Source: Haloferacaceae archaeon PL-Br10_E2g29
Lineage (GTDB): Archaea; Halobacteriota; Halobacteria; Halobacteriales; Haloferacaceae
DNA: 18,743 bases
Reading direction: 5' to 3'
Assembly: GCA_001563965.1 (NCBI GenBank)
Contig: LKMS01000008.1
Span: 1-18,743, forward strand
The translations under genes were made by a program, and so were the position numbers. The notes under the pieces were generated by a model. The model did no database searches, was not told where the DNA came from, and was given only the letters and a program-made list of their open reading frames with translations. Below are positions 7,915-14,476 of the stretch, in pieces. Positions within the stretch are counted from its first letter, which is position 1. Each line of letters begins with the position of its first letter.

Positions 7915-7923
7915 TATGAATAG
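7915..7923 (-). promoter_or_regulatory. TATA-like element of the DUF151 gene
   Basis: The minus strand reads CTATTCATA, 23-31 bases before the ATG at 7892. It lies in the 103-base divergent region shared with the TraB gene. A weaker plus-strand candidate for TraB is GGTAAACC at 7967-7974. Confidence 0.45.
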
Positions 7924-7995
7924 CTGTTCCTGCTGGTGGGGCCGCGAAAACCCGAGTCCGATACTGGTAAACCCGACGGCCTGTTATCGCGGCCA

Positions 7996-9801
7996 ATGAG
8001 CGACCCCGCGGATCGGTCGGCAGGCCCGACAGCCGACGGTCAGGGCGACACTCGCGACGTGTCAGCCGACCCCGACGCGACTGACGTGTCCACGCCGGCC
8101 GCTGACGGCAATCCGGCCAGCGGGGTTGACGCCGCGGCCGACACACCGGGCGAAATCACCGTCGTCGGCACCGCCCACGTTTCGTCGGCCAGCGTCGACG
8201 AGGTCGAACAGCGGATCGCCGAAAAACGGCCGGACGTCGTCGCCGTCGAACTCGACGAGGGTCGTTATCGCCAGCTGAAAGGCGAGGAACCCGACGACCT
8301 CGACGCGAGCGACCTGCTCCGGGGCAACACGGTGTTTCAGTTTCTGGCCTACTGGATGCTCTCGTACGTCCAGACCCGTCTGGGCGACCAGTTCGATGTC
8401 GAACCCGGCGCGGACATGATGGCCGCCATCGACTCGGCGGAGTCGTTCGGGATCAGCGTCGCCCTCGTCGACCGCGACATCCAGACGACGATTCAGCGCT
8501 TTTGGGCGCGAATGACGATCACCGAAAAACTCCGGATGGTCGGCGGCCTCGCCTTCGGCGTCACCGACAGCCGGGTCGTCGGCATCATGGCCGGACTCAT
8601 CGTCGGCCTGCTTGCGGGCCCCGCGCTCGCGCTCTTCGGCGGCTCGGTCGGCATCACCGACTTCGTCTACCTTCGGGCCGCGAGCGCCGCGTTGCTCGCG
8701 GTGACGACGACGCTCGTGGTCGACCAACTCGCCCGCGGGCTGTCGGGGGATCAACGGCTGGCGGTCGCGCTCGGCGCGGGGCTCACCATCGGCGTTGTTG
8801 GCGGCGGTCTGTTCGGCATCGCTGACGGCCTCGTCGGCTCGGTGTTTGGCGGCAGCGTCACGATTATCGGTGGGCTCGCACTCGGCATCACAGGCGGGCT
8901 GGCGGTCGGCCTCGTTGCCGCCGCAGTCATCGGACTGGTCGGCACCGACGAACCGCCGGCCGAAGCCGGGCTCGACGAACTCGACATCGAGGAGCTGACC
9001 GACGCCGACGTCGTCACGGTCATGATGGAGGAGTTCCGCCAGTTCAGCCCCGGCGGCGCGGAGGCGCTCATCGACGAGCGCGACGCCTACATCGCCCACC
9101 AACTGGTCGCGCTGCGCAGCGCGGGCAAAAACGTCGTCGCCGTCGTCGGCGCGGGCCACCGCGCCGGCATCGAGCGGTATCTCGCCCAGCCAGACACGTT
9201 GCCCCCGATGTCGTCGCTGGTCGGCCAGGAGAACGGCCGCCGGTTCCCCTGGGGCAAGGCGATCGGGATCGTCCTCTCGGTCGCCTTCGTGACGTTCTTC
9301 ATCCTGCTGGCGATGGCGGGCGTCCAAGACGGCTTTCTGCTCCGACTGTTTGCGGCGTGGTTCCTCATCAACGCGATTTTCGCGATGGGCTTTGCGAAAC
9401 TCGCCGGCGCGCGGTGGTCTTCGGCGGGCGTTGGCGGCGCGGTCGCGTGGATGACGTCGATCAACCCCGCGCTCGCGCCCGGCTGGTTCGCCGGCTACGT
9501 CGAACTCCGCCACCTCACGGTGAACGTCGGCGACATCTCGACGCTCAATGAACTGTTGGCCGACGAGACGAAACCGTTCGGCGAGATTCTTTCGGAGATG
9601 CTGGAGGTGCCGTTGTTCAAACTCATCATGATCGTTGCGCTGACGAACATCGGCAGCATCATCGCGAGCGTCCTGTTTGCCACCTACGTGCTGCCGTTTT
9701 TCGGCGCGGAACTCGGCGGCGTCGACGGCATTTCACGGCTGATGATCGAGGGCGCACGAAACAGTGCTGAACTCATCTGGCGGACACTCCCATTCACATG
9801 A
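7996..9801 (+). CDS. TraB/PrgY-family membrane protein with internal glycine-rich membrane domain
   Basis: A 601-residue protein. After a disordered acidic N-terminus of about 50 residues comes the TraB/GumN/TIKI-type domain: GTAHVSS (58-64) supplies the G-x2-H motif, followed by VVAVELDEGRY with a conserved Glu. The second half of the domain, with AYIAHQLVALRSAGKNVVAVVG and GAGH (385-388), is separated from the first by about 135 residues (182-316) of glycine-rich hydrophobic segments. The last 180 residues hold four or more further membrane segments. TIKI relatives are metal-dependent proteases and PrgY/TraB limits pheromone signalling, so a protease role is possible but unproven. The start at 7996 (MSDPADRS) is chosen from the acidic N-terminus and TATA spacing; an in-frame ATG lies 20 codons upstream. 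It overlaps the M50 gene by ATGA. Confidence 0.88.
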   Translation: MSDPADRSAGPTADGQGDTRDVSADPDATDVSTPAADGNPASGVDAAADTPGEITVVGTAHVSSASVDEVEQRIAEKRPDVVAVELDEGRYRQLKGEEPDDLDASDLLRGNTVFQFLAYWMLSYVQTRLGDQFDVEPGADMMAAIDSAESFGISVALVDRDIQTTIQRFWARMTITEKLRMVGGLAFGVTDSRVVGIMAGLIVGLLAGPALALFGGSVGITDFVYLRAASAALLAVTTTLVVDQLARGLSGDQRLAVALGAGLTIGVVGGGLFGIADGLVGSVFGGSVTIIGGLALGITGGLAVGLVAAAVIGLVGTDEPPAEAGLDELDIEELTDADVVTVMMEEFRQFSPGGAEALIDERDAYIAHQLVALRSAGKNVVAVVGAGHRAGIERYLAQPDTLPPMSSLVGQENGRRFPWGKAIGIVLSVAFVTFFILLAMAGVQDGFLLRLFAAWFLINAIFAMGFAKLAGARWSSAGVGGAVAWMTSINPALAPGWFAGYVELRHLTVNVGDISTLNELLADETKPFGEILSEMLEVPLFKLIMIVALTNIGSIIASVLFATYVLPFFGAELGGVDGISRLMIEGARNSAELIWRTLPFT

Positions 9802-10451
9802 GCGCGACATACACACTCGGCGGCTACTCGTTTAGTGAGACGGAAGTTCGCGACCTCGCTATCGCGTGGGTCGCACTCAGCCTCGCGTTTGCCATCTTCT
9901 TCGGTGGCGGCGGGGCGAACATCGGGGCACTCATCGGCCTCCCGCTTGCGGTGTTGCTCCTCGTGAGCCTGCTCACAGCGGGCGTCGCCTTCCTGCTCCA
10001 CGAGGTCGCCCACAAGGTGGTTGCCGTCCGCTACGGCCAGCTTGCGGAGTTTCGCGCGGACTACAACATGTTGTTTCTGGCGCTGATGACCGCCCTGTTG
10101 GGCGTTATTTTCGCCGCCCCCGGCGCGGTTCTCCACCAGGGCTATATCAGCGAACGCGAACACGGTCACATCGCGATCGCCGGCCCGGTCGTCAACCTGT
10201 TGTTGGCCGCCCTGTTCGTCCCGCTCTACATCGCCGGTCTCGCGGGCGGGGTCGGCCTCGTCGAGACGCTCGGCCGGTTCGGCATCATCATCAACCTGTT
10301 TTTGGCCGCGTTCAACCTGATTCCCTACGGCCCGCTCGACGGCAAGACGGTCATCTCGTGGAGCAAACTCGTCTGGGCCGCGAGCTTTCTCCTCAGTGTC
10401 GTCCTCACGGTGATTTCGGTGCTGGTGCTTGGCCTGTCGTTCCGGATCTGA
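9798..10451 (+). CDS. M50-family (site-2 protease type) membrane metalloprotease
   Basis: A 217-residue polytopic membrane protein. HEVAH (68-72) is the HExxH zinc site inside a hydrophobic helix, and the third ligand is provided by the NLIPYGPLDG segment, where D181 matches the Asp of the family's NPxxDG-type motif. About five to six membrane helices are visible. Site-2 proteases cut substrates within the membrane; haloarchaeal examples are suspected in stress and transcription-factor release, but the substrate here is unknown. The ATG overlaps the TraB stop (ATGA), so the two are translated together from one mRNA. There is no PDZ domain, making this a minimal core enzyme. Confidence 0.92.
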   Translation: MSATYTLGGYSFSETEVRDLAIAWVALSLAFAIFFGGGGANIGALIGLPLAVLLLVSLLTAGVAFLLHEVAHKVVAVRYGQLAEFRADYNMLFLALMTALLGVIFAAPGAVLHQGYISEREHGHIAIAGPVVNLLLAALFVPLYIAGLAGGVGLVETLGRFGIIINLFLAAFNLIPYGPLDGKTVISWSKLVWAASFLLSVVLTVISVLVLGLSFRI

Positions 10452-10540
10452 GCGACGCCGCGTCCCGTTGGCCCGTCTTTGCTGTGGTCGACACGCCCTG
10501 AATCATCGTGTTTTTGTGCGCGCCTCCCACCCCTTCAGCT

Positions 10541-11542
10541 ATGACTGACGACGACGCGACCGACGAGGAACTCACCTACGCCGACGCCGGCGTCGACATC
10601 GCCGCCAGTGAGGCGGCCACGGCGGCACTCATCGGCGCGGTCGGCGAGAGCGCGGGCGACTACGCCGGTTTGCTCGACATCGGCGACCGGTATCTCGCGC
10701 TCGCCACCGACGGCGTCGGCACCAAACTGCTCGTCGCCGAGGCGCTCGGCGACTACTCCACGGTCGGCATCGACTGCATCGCCATGAACGTCAACGATCT
10801 CGTTGCCGCCGGCGTTCGCCCGGTCGCCTTCGTCGACTATCTCGCAATCGACGAACCCGACGAGGCGACGGCCGAACAGATCGGCGAGGGGCTGGCTGCC
10901 GGCGCTTCGGTCGCCGACATCGAACTCATCGGCGGTGAAACCGCGGTCATGCCGGAAGTCGTCTCGGGGCTTGACCTTGCCGGTGCGTGTGCCGGCCTCG
11001 CCGCGAAAAACGCGTTGTTCGATGGCGAGGCAGAACCGGGCGACACGCTCGTCGGCTGGGAATCTTCGGGTATCCACTCGAACGGGCTGACGCTCGCGCG
11101 AACGGCGGCAACCAAACAACACGGCTACACCGACCGGTTTCCGCATCCGGGCCACGACACCGTCGGCGAGGCGTTGTTGGAGCCGACACGGATCTACACC
11201 GATTTGCTCGACCCGCTTCGGGCGGCCGACGCGCGCGGTGCGGCCCACATCACCGGCGGCGGCTGGACGAATCTCGATCGTCTCGGCGAGCACCGCTACC
11301 TTGTCGACAACCCGTTCGACGCCCAGTCAGTGTTCGAGTTCATCCAGTCGGAAGGCGGCGTGTCGGATCGCGAAATGCACACGACGTTCAACATGGGCAC
11401 CGGCTTTGTCGCCGCCGTCGGCGACGACGCAGTCGCCGCGTCGCTTGCGAGCGACACCGATGGGCGCGTCATCGGCCATGTCGCGGATGCCGCCGACAGC
11501 GACGCGGGTGCGGGCGTCTCGATTCGTGGACTTGATCTCTGA
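10541..11542 (+). CDS. purM: Phosphoribosylformylglycinamidine cyclo-ligase (AIR synthetase)
   Basis: A 333-residue cytosolic enzyme of de novo purine synthesis that closes FGAM to AIR with ATP. PurM landmarks appear in order: YADAGVDI (13-20), ATDGVGTK (55-62), GIDCIAMNVNDL, GGETAVMPEV, GWESSGIHSNGLTLAR, HITGGGWTNL and TFNMGTGFVAAV. Length is normal for PurM. The start at 10541 is preferred over an ATG eleven codons upstream because MTDDDATDEE is a typical haloarchaeal acidic start and GTGTTTTTGTG (10508-10518) sits at TATA distance. It is 89 bases from the M50 gene on the same strand and probably has its own transcription start. It is followed by a long structured leader and an IMP/GMP enzyme gene. 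Confidence 0.96.
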   Translation: MTDDDATDEELTYADAGVDIAASEAATAALIGAVGESAGDYAGLLDIGDRYLALATDGVGTKLLVAEALGDYSTVGIDCIAMNVNDLVAAGVRPVAFVDYLAIDEPDEATAEQIGEGLAAGASVADIELIGGETAVMPEVVSGLDLAGACAGLAAKNALFDGEAEPGDTLVGWESSGIHSNGLTLARTAATKQHGYTDRFPHPGHDTVGEALLEPTRIYTDLLDPLRAADARGAAHITGGGWTNLDRLGEHRYLVDNPFDAQSVFEFIQSEGGVSDREMHTTFNMGTGFVAAVGDDAVAASLASDTDGRVIGHVADAADSDAGAGVSIRGLDL

Positions 11543-11614
11543 GTTGATCACCGTTTCTGTCCGGTAAGCGCGGCCGCTCGAGAATAAAAAACCCACACGC
11601 CACGAGAATCGGGT

Positions 11615-11633
11615 GGTTACAAATGGAGATCCG
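11615..11633 (+). repeat. 19-base direct repeat, copy 1
   Basis: GGTTACAAATGGAGATCCG is identical to copy 2 at 11749-11767. The ATG at 11623 opens an 11-codon mini-ORF. Confidence 0.9.
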
Positions 11634-11658
11634 ATGGTTGTGGCGTGTGTTCTTTTAG
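11623..11658 (+). CDS. Possible 11-codon leader mini-ORF (MEIRWLWRVFF)
   Basis: The ATG inside repeat copy 1 opens a short frame ending in TAG (11656-11658). Its first four residues, MEIR, match the start of the downstream enzyme (MEIRSGLSYG). Two Trp and two Arg codons follow. The mini-ORF covers hairpin arm B, so ribosomes on it would block pairing with arm A. An AT-rich element (AATAAAAAA) at 11583-11591 could drive it. Whether it is translated is unknown. Confidence 0.3.
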   Translation: MEIRWLWRVFF

Positions 11659-11748
11659 GATACACACGGTGGCCATTAAATCATTTGCGCTACGGCAGAT
11701 CACCCCGAAGGGGATACACATAAGAGGCTGAGGAGCGTCTCTTGTCAA

Positions 11749-11767
11749 GGTTACAAATGGAGATCCG
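11749..11767 (+). repeat. 19-base direct repeat, copy 2, at the real start codon
   Basis: Identical to copy 1 (11615-11633), 134 bases downstream. The ATG at 11757 is the start of the IMPDH/GMP reductase-like gene. Confidence 0.9.
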
Positions 11768-12827
11768 CAGCGGACTCTCATACGGAGATGCATTGCTGGT
11801 TCCACAGCGATCGGCGGTCGACAGCCGCAGCGACGTGGACCTCTCGACACAGCTGACGCCAACGCTCGGTCTCGACACCCCCATCGTCAGCGCGGCGATG
11901 GACACCGTGACCGAAGCCCCGTTGGCAACCGCGTTGGCCGAACAGGGTGGCCTCGGCGTGATTCACCGGTTTCTCTCGATCGAGGCACAGGCCGAACAGA
12001 TCCGGCAGGTTTCGCGGGCCGGTCGACTCGTCGGCGCTGCCGTCGGCATCGACGAGGATTATCTCGCCCGCACCGAGGCGATTCTCGACGCCGGTGGCGA
12101 CGTCATCGTCCTCGATGTCGCTCACGGCCACATGGAACGCGCACTCGACGCGGTCAGCGCGATTCGTGCGGAGTACGACCCCGAACTCGTCGCCGGCAAC
12201 GTCGTCACGCCCGACGCCGTCGAGGATCTGTACACCGCCGGCGCGGACTGCGTGAAAGTCGGGGTCGGCCCCGGCTCACACTGTACGACTCGGGAAGTCG
12301 CCGGCGCGGGCTACCCCCAGCTAACCGCCGTCGACGAGTGTGCCGACCGCGCGCACGAACTGGGAATCACCGTAATGGCCGACGGCGGCATTACGGGCTC
12401 CGGCGACGCCGCAAAGGCGCTCATGGCCGGTGCCGACTCGGTCATGATGGGCGGCTTTTTCGCCGGCACCGACGAAGCACCGGGCCGCGTTGTTTCGCGT
12501 AACGGCGACCGATTCAAACGCTCGCGCGGCATGGCCTCGGTCGGCGCAAACGACGACCGCGAGGACAAGGAGATCGCGGTCGACGCCGGCGAGGGCGTCG
12601 AAGCGCTCACCCCGTACAAAGGGCCGCTCGCACCCCACACCGCGTCGTTTTTGCAGGGAATCCGCTCGGGACTGAGCTACTGTGGTGGCCATACCATTGA
12701 GACGGCTCGCGAAAATGCGGTGTTCGTGCAGGTGTCGCCGGGCGCAAAAGCGCGTGAAAGCGCCCACGGCGTGCTCGTCGACTCGCCCCCAGAGCGCGCG
12801 ACTGAACCCGAACCAGTCGTCCAGTAG
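11757..12827 (+). CDS. IMP dehydrogenase/GMP reductase family enzyme without CBS domains
   Basis: A 356-residue TIM-barrel enzyme that oxidises IMP to XMP or reduces GMP to IMP. The active-site loop is GPGSHCTTREVAGAGYPQLTA, with catalytic Cys176 and Thr178. Other landmarks are VSAAMDTVTE, GGLGVIHR, LDVAHGH, MADGGITGSGDAAKAL, MMGGFFAGTDEAPG, RGMASVGA and PYKGPLAP. The tail EGVEALTPYKGPLAP and SGLSYCGG is IMPDH-like, but the flap has R268-E269 where classical IMPDH has Arg-Tyr, and the CBS pair of full-length GuaB (about 490 residues) is absent. The reaction therefore stays open. The start at 11757 (MEIRSGLSYGDALL) fits the family; an ATG five codons earlier is possible. It lies between purM and pelA on the same strand. 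Confidence 0.88.
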   Translation: MEIRSGLSYGDALLVPQRSAVDSRSDVDLSTQLTPTLGLDTPIVSAAMDTVTEAPLATALAEQGGLGVIHRFLSIEAQAEQIRQVSRAGRLVGAAVGIDEDYLARTEAILDAGGDVIVLDVAHGHMERALDAVSAIRAEYDPELVAGNVVTPDAVEDLYTAGADCVKVGVGPGSHCTTREVAGAGYPQLTAVDECADRAHELGITVMADGGITGSGDAAKALMAGADSVMMGGFFAGTDEAPGRVVSRNGDRFKRSRGMASVGANDDREDKEIAVDAGEGVEALTPYKGPLAPHTASFLQGIRSGLSYCGGHTIETARENAVFVQVSPGAKARESAHGVLVDSPPERATEPEPVVQ

Positions 12828-12877
12828 ACCGCGGCGTAGAACACAAGGGTTGTTAGCCGGTCGGCCGAAGACGACGT

Positions 12878-13945
12878 ATGCGAATTGCGAGCCGCGGCCG
12901 TGGCGAGGAGGGTCGAGACCGAATGACGCTCGTCCCCGAAACCGTCGACGACCTGTGGCATCTCTCGTACGTGCTCGAACCGGGCGATTTCGTCTCGGGC
13001 GACACCACCCGCCGGATTCAGCGCGACGACGACCAGATGCGCGACACGGGCGGCCAGCGCGAACATCTTTCGGTCACCATCGAGGTCGAGAGCGTCGAGT
13101 TCGCCCGGTTTGCCAACCGGCTCCGCGTCGGCGGCGTCATCACCGGCTGCTCGCGCGAAGACCAACTCGGTCACCACCACACGCTCAACGTCGAAACCCA
13201 CGAAGAGCTCACGGTCGAGAAACATTTCAAGGCCGACCAGGTCGACCGGATCAAGGCGGCCGAAGCGGCCGCCGACAACCCGTCTGTCGCCATCGCGACC
13301 ATCGAGGAGGGCGAAGCCTACATCCATCTCGTCAAGGAGTACGGCATCGACGAGTACGCCTCTTTTACCAAACCAACGGGAAAGGGCGAGTACTCACGAC
13401 CCCGCGACGAACTGTTCGACGAACTCGGTGATGCGCTGGGCCACCTCGACGTCGACGCAATTATTCTCGCCGGCCCCGGGTTTACCAAGCAGGACGCCCG
13501 CGACTATTTTTCCGAAAACCACCGCGCGCTCGACGAGTTGCTCACGGTTGTCGATACGTCGAGTGCGGGTGGCCGCGGCGTCCACGAGGTGCTCAAACGC
13601 GGTGCCGTCGAGGAGGTCCAAGACGAGACGCGCATTGCGCGAGAAGCCGAGACGATCGACGAACTCATGAACCGAATCGCCGACGGCGCAAAGGCCGCCT
13701 ACGGAATCGACCAGGTTGCCGAAGCGGCCGAGTTCGGTGCGGTCGAAGAACTGCTCGTCCTCGACGAACGACTGCGCGATGAGCGACAGGGCGACGGCGA
13801 CTGGGGCATCGATGTCAACGACGTGATCGAATCGGTCGAACAGAAGGGTGGCGACATCACGGTGTTTTCGGCGGCGTTCCAACCCGGCACGCAGCTAAAA
13901 AATCTTGGCGGAATTGCGGCGTTGCTCCGGTACCGGTTGCAGTAG
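12878..13945 (+). CDS. pelA: Pelota (Dom34) mRNA surveillance protein
   Basis: A 355-residue ribosome-rescue factor that, with an EF-1A-type GTPase and ABCE1, splits ribosomes stalled on broken mRNAs. The N-terminal Sm-like domain is recognisable in ERF-like LVPETVDDLWHLSYVLEPGD and NVETHEELTVEKHF. The central domain contains VAIATIEEGEAYIHLV and AIILAGPGFTKQDARDYF and, as expected for Pelota, lacks the GGQ motif of release factor aRF1. The C-terminal domain includes VDTSSAGGRGVHEVLKRGA and ends GGIAALLRYRL. Length is normal. It follows the IMPDH-like gene by 50 bases and may be cotranscribed, although GTTGTTAG at 12847-12854 could be a weak TATA element. Confidence 0.95.
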   Translation: MRIASRGRGEEGRDRMTLVPETVDDLWHLSYVLEPGDFVSGDTTRRIQRDDDQMRDTGGQREHLSVTIEVESVEFARFANRLRVGGVITGCSREDQLGHHHTLNVETHEELTVEKHFKADQVDRIKAAEAAADNPSVAIATIEEGEAYIHLVKEYGIDEYASFTKPTGKGEYSRPRDELFDELGDALGHLDVDAIILAGPGFTKQDARDYFSENHRALDELLTVVDTSSAGGRGVHEVLKRGAVEEVQDETRIAREAETIDELMNRIADGAKAAYGIDQVAEAAEFGAVEELLVLDERLRDERQGDGDWGIDVNDVIESVEQKGGDITVFSAAFQPGTQLKNLGGIAALLRYRLQ

Positions 13946-13975
13946 CGAACCGTCTCTCGGATTACAGGCGCAACG

Positions 13976-13981
13976 ATTTAA
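13976..13981 (+). promoter_or_regulatory. TATA-like element before the small membrane protein gene
   Basis: ATTTAA sits 25-30 bases before the GTG start at 14006, leaderless spacing. This supports the GTG as the real start. Confidence 0.45.
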
Positions 13982-14005
13982 CCGCCCGCGGCCGACTGTC
14001 CGATT

Positions 14006-14440
14006 GTGAGCAACGCAACTGCGAGCAATCGAACCATTGTTCAGCGCATCGAACGGTGGCTCGAGTTCATCTTTTACAGTGGCGTTGAGCTGTCGGTTCT
14101 CGGGAGTCCGGCGCTGCTCATCCTGTTGTACTTCCCGTTTTACGACATCGACGCCAACGCGATTGCCGGGCTCTCGACGATCATGTTCGGCACGCTCTGG
14201 CTGGCGATGTTCCGCGGGGGCTACCTGCCGGCGCGCGACTACCCACGGCTCGGTAACTTCAGTTCGGTTCCGCTTCGAACGGTGTACTATTCGGCGACCG
14301 TGCTGGGGGCGACTTGGCTCGGCGCGTTCGGCTGGCAGGTGTTCGGTACGCTCGCGGTTGGCTTTCTGTTGCCCATCGGCGTCACGTGGCTCGCGTTCGC
14401 CGCCTTTCCGTTCGTCTGGCGGGGCGAGCGCGTTCGGTAA
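14006..14440 (+). CDS. Small polytopic membrane protein, function unknown
   Basis: A 144-residue protein starting at GTG. After a polar N-terminus (SNATASNRTIVQRIERW) there are four likely membrane segments: around GVELSVLGSPALLILLYF, IAGLSTIMFGTLWLAMF, TVYYSATVLGATWLGAFGW, and FGTLAVGFLLPIGVTWLAFAAF. It ends in a short basic tail (WRGERVR), likely cytoplasmic. I recognise no named domain. The TATA spacing supports a leaderless mRNA with a GTG start. It is followed by a convergent gene after 29 bases, so it forms a single-gene unit. Confidence 0.75.
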   Translation: MSNATASNRTIVQRIERWLEFIFYSGVELSVLGSPALLILLYFPFYDIDANAIAGLSTIMFGTLWLAMFRGGYLPARDYPRLGNFSSVPLRTVYYSATVLGATWLGAFGWQVFGTLAVGFLLPIGVTWLAFAAFPFVWRGERVR

Positions 14441-14460
14441 GCGCGAGCGGCGTTCTGACG

Positions 14461-14476
14461 ATTTATTACTTATTTT
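14461..14476 (+). terminator. T-rich tract between convergent genes
   Basis: ATTTATTACTTATTTT follows the small membrane protein gene and could end its transcript. It overlaps the last codons of the opposing gene. No hairpin is evident. Confidence 0.3.

Larger units (their letters stand above)
11543..11756 (+). promoter_or_regulatory. Structured leader region before the IMPDH-like gene
   Basis: This 214-base gap has several linked features. An exact 19-base direct repeat spans 11615-11633 and 11749-11767, including an ATG in each copy. Arm A CACACGCCAC (11594-11603) pairs over 10 bases with arm B GTGGCGTGTG (11640-11649). Arm B, extended to CGTGTGT (11644-11650), can instead pair with ACACACG (11662-11668). 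ATCGG (11608-11612) and CCGAT (11631-11635) pair inside the A/B loop. CCCC-GAA-GGGG is at 11703-11713, and GGATACACA occurs at 11658-11666 and 11712-11720. AT-rich elements at 11583-11591 and 11714-11724 lie at similar distances from the two ATGs. The layout resembles an attenuation or dual-promoter leader; the function is inferred. Confidence 0.5.

Noticed and set aside
8062..9513. 483-codon minus-strand frame opposite the TraB gene
   Set aside because: The translation is almost all Arg, Asp, Glu and Ala, as expected for the complement of a GC-rich gene; TraB on the other strand has clear motifs.
10535..11293. 252-codon minus-strand frame
   Set aside because: Shadow of purM, whose own frame carries all family motifs.
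11581..11767. Insertion-sequence remnant as the source of the repeats before the IMPDH-like gene
   Set aside because: The repeat includes the gene's own start codon, there are no terminal inverted repeats bounding the segment, and no target-site duplication pattern fits.
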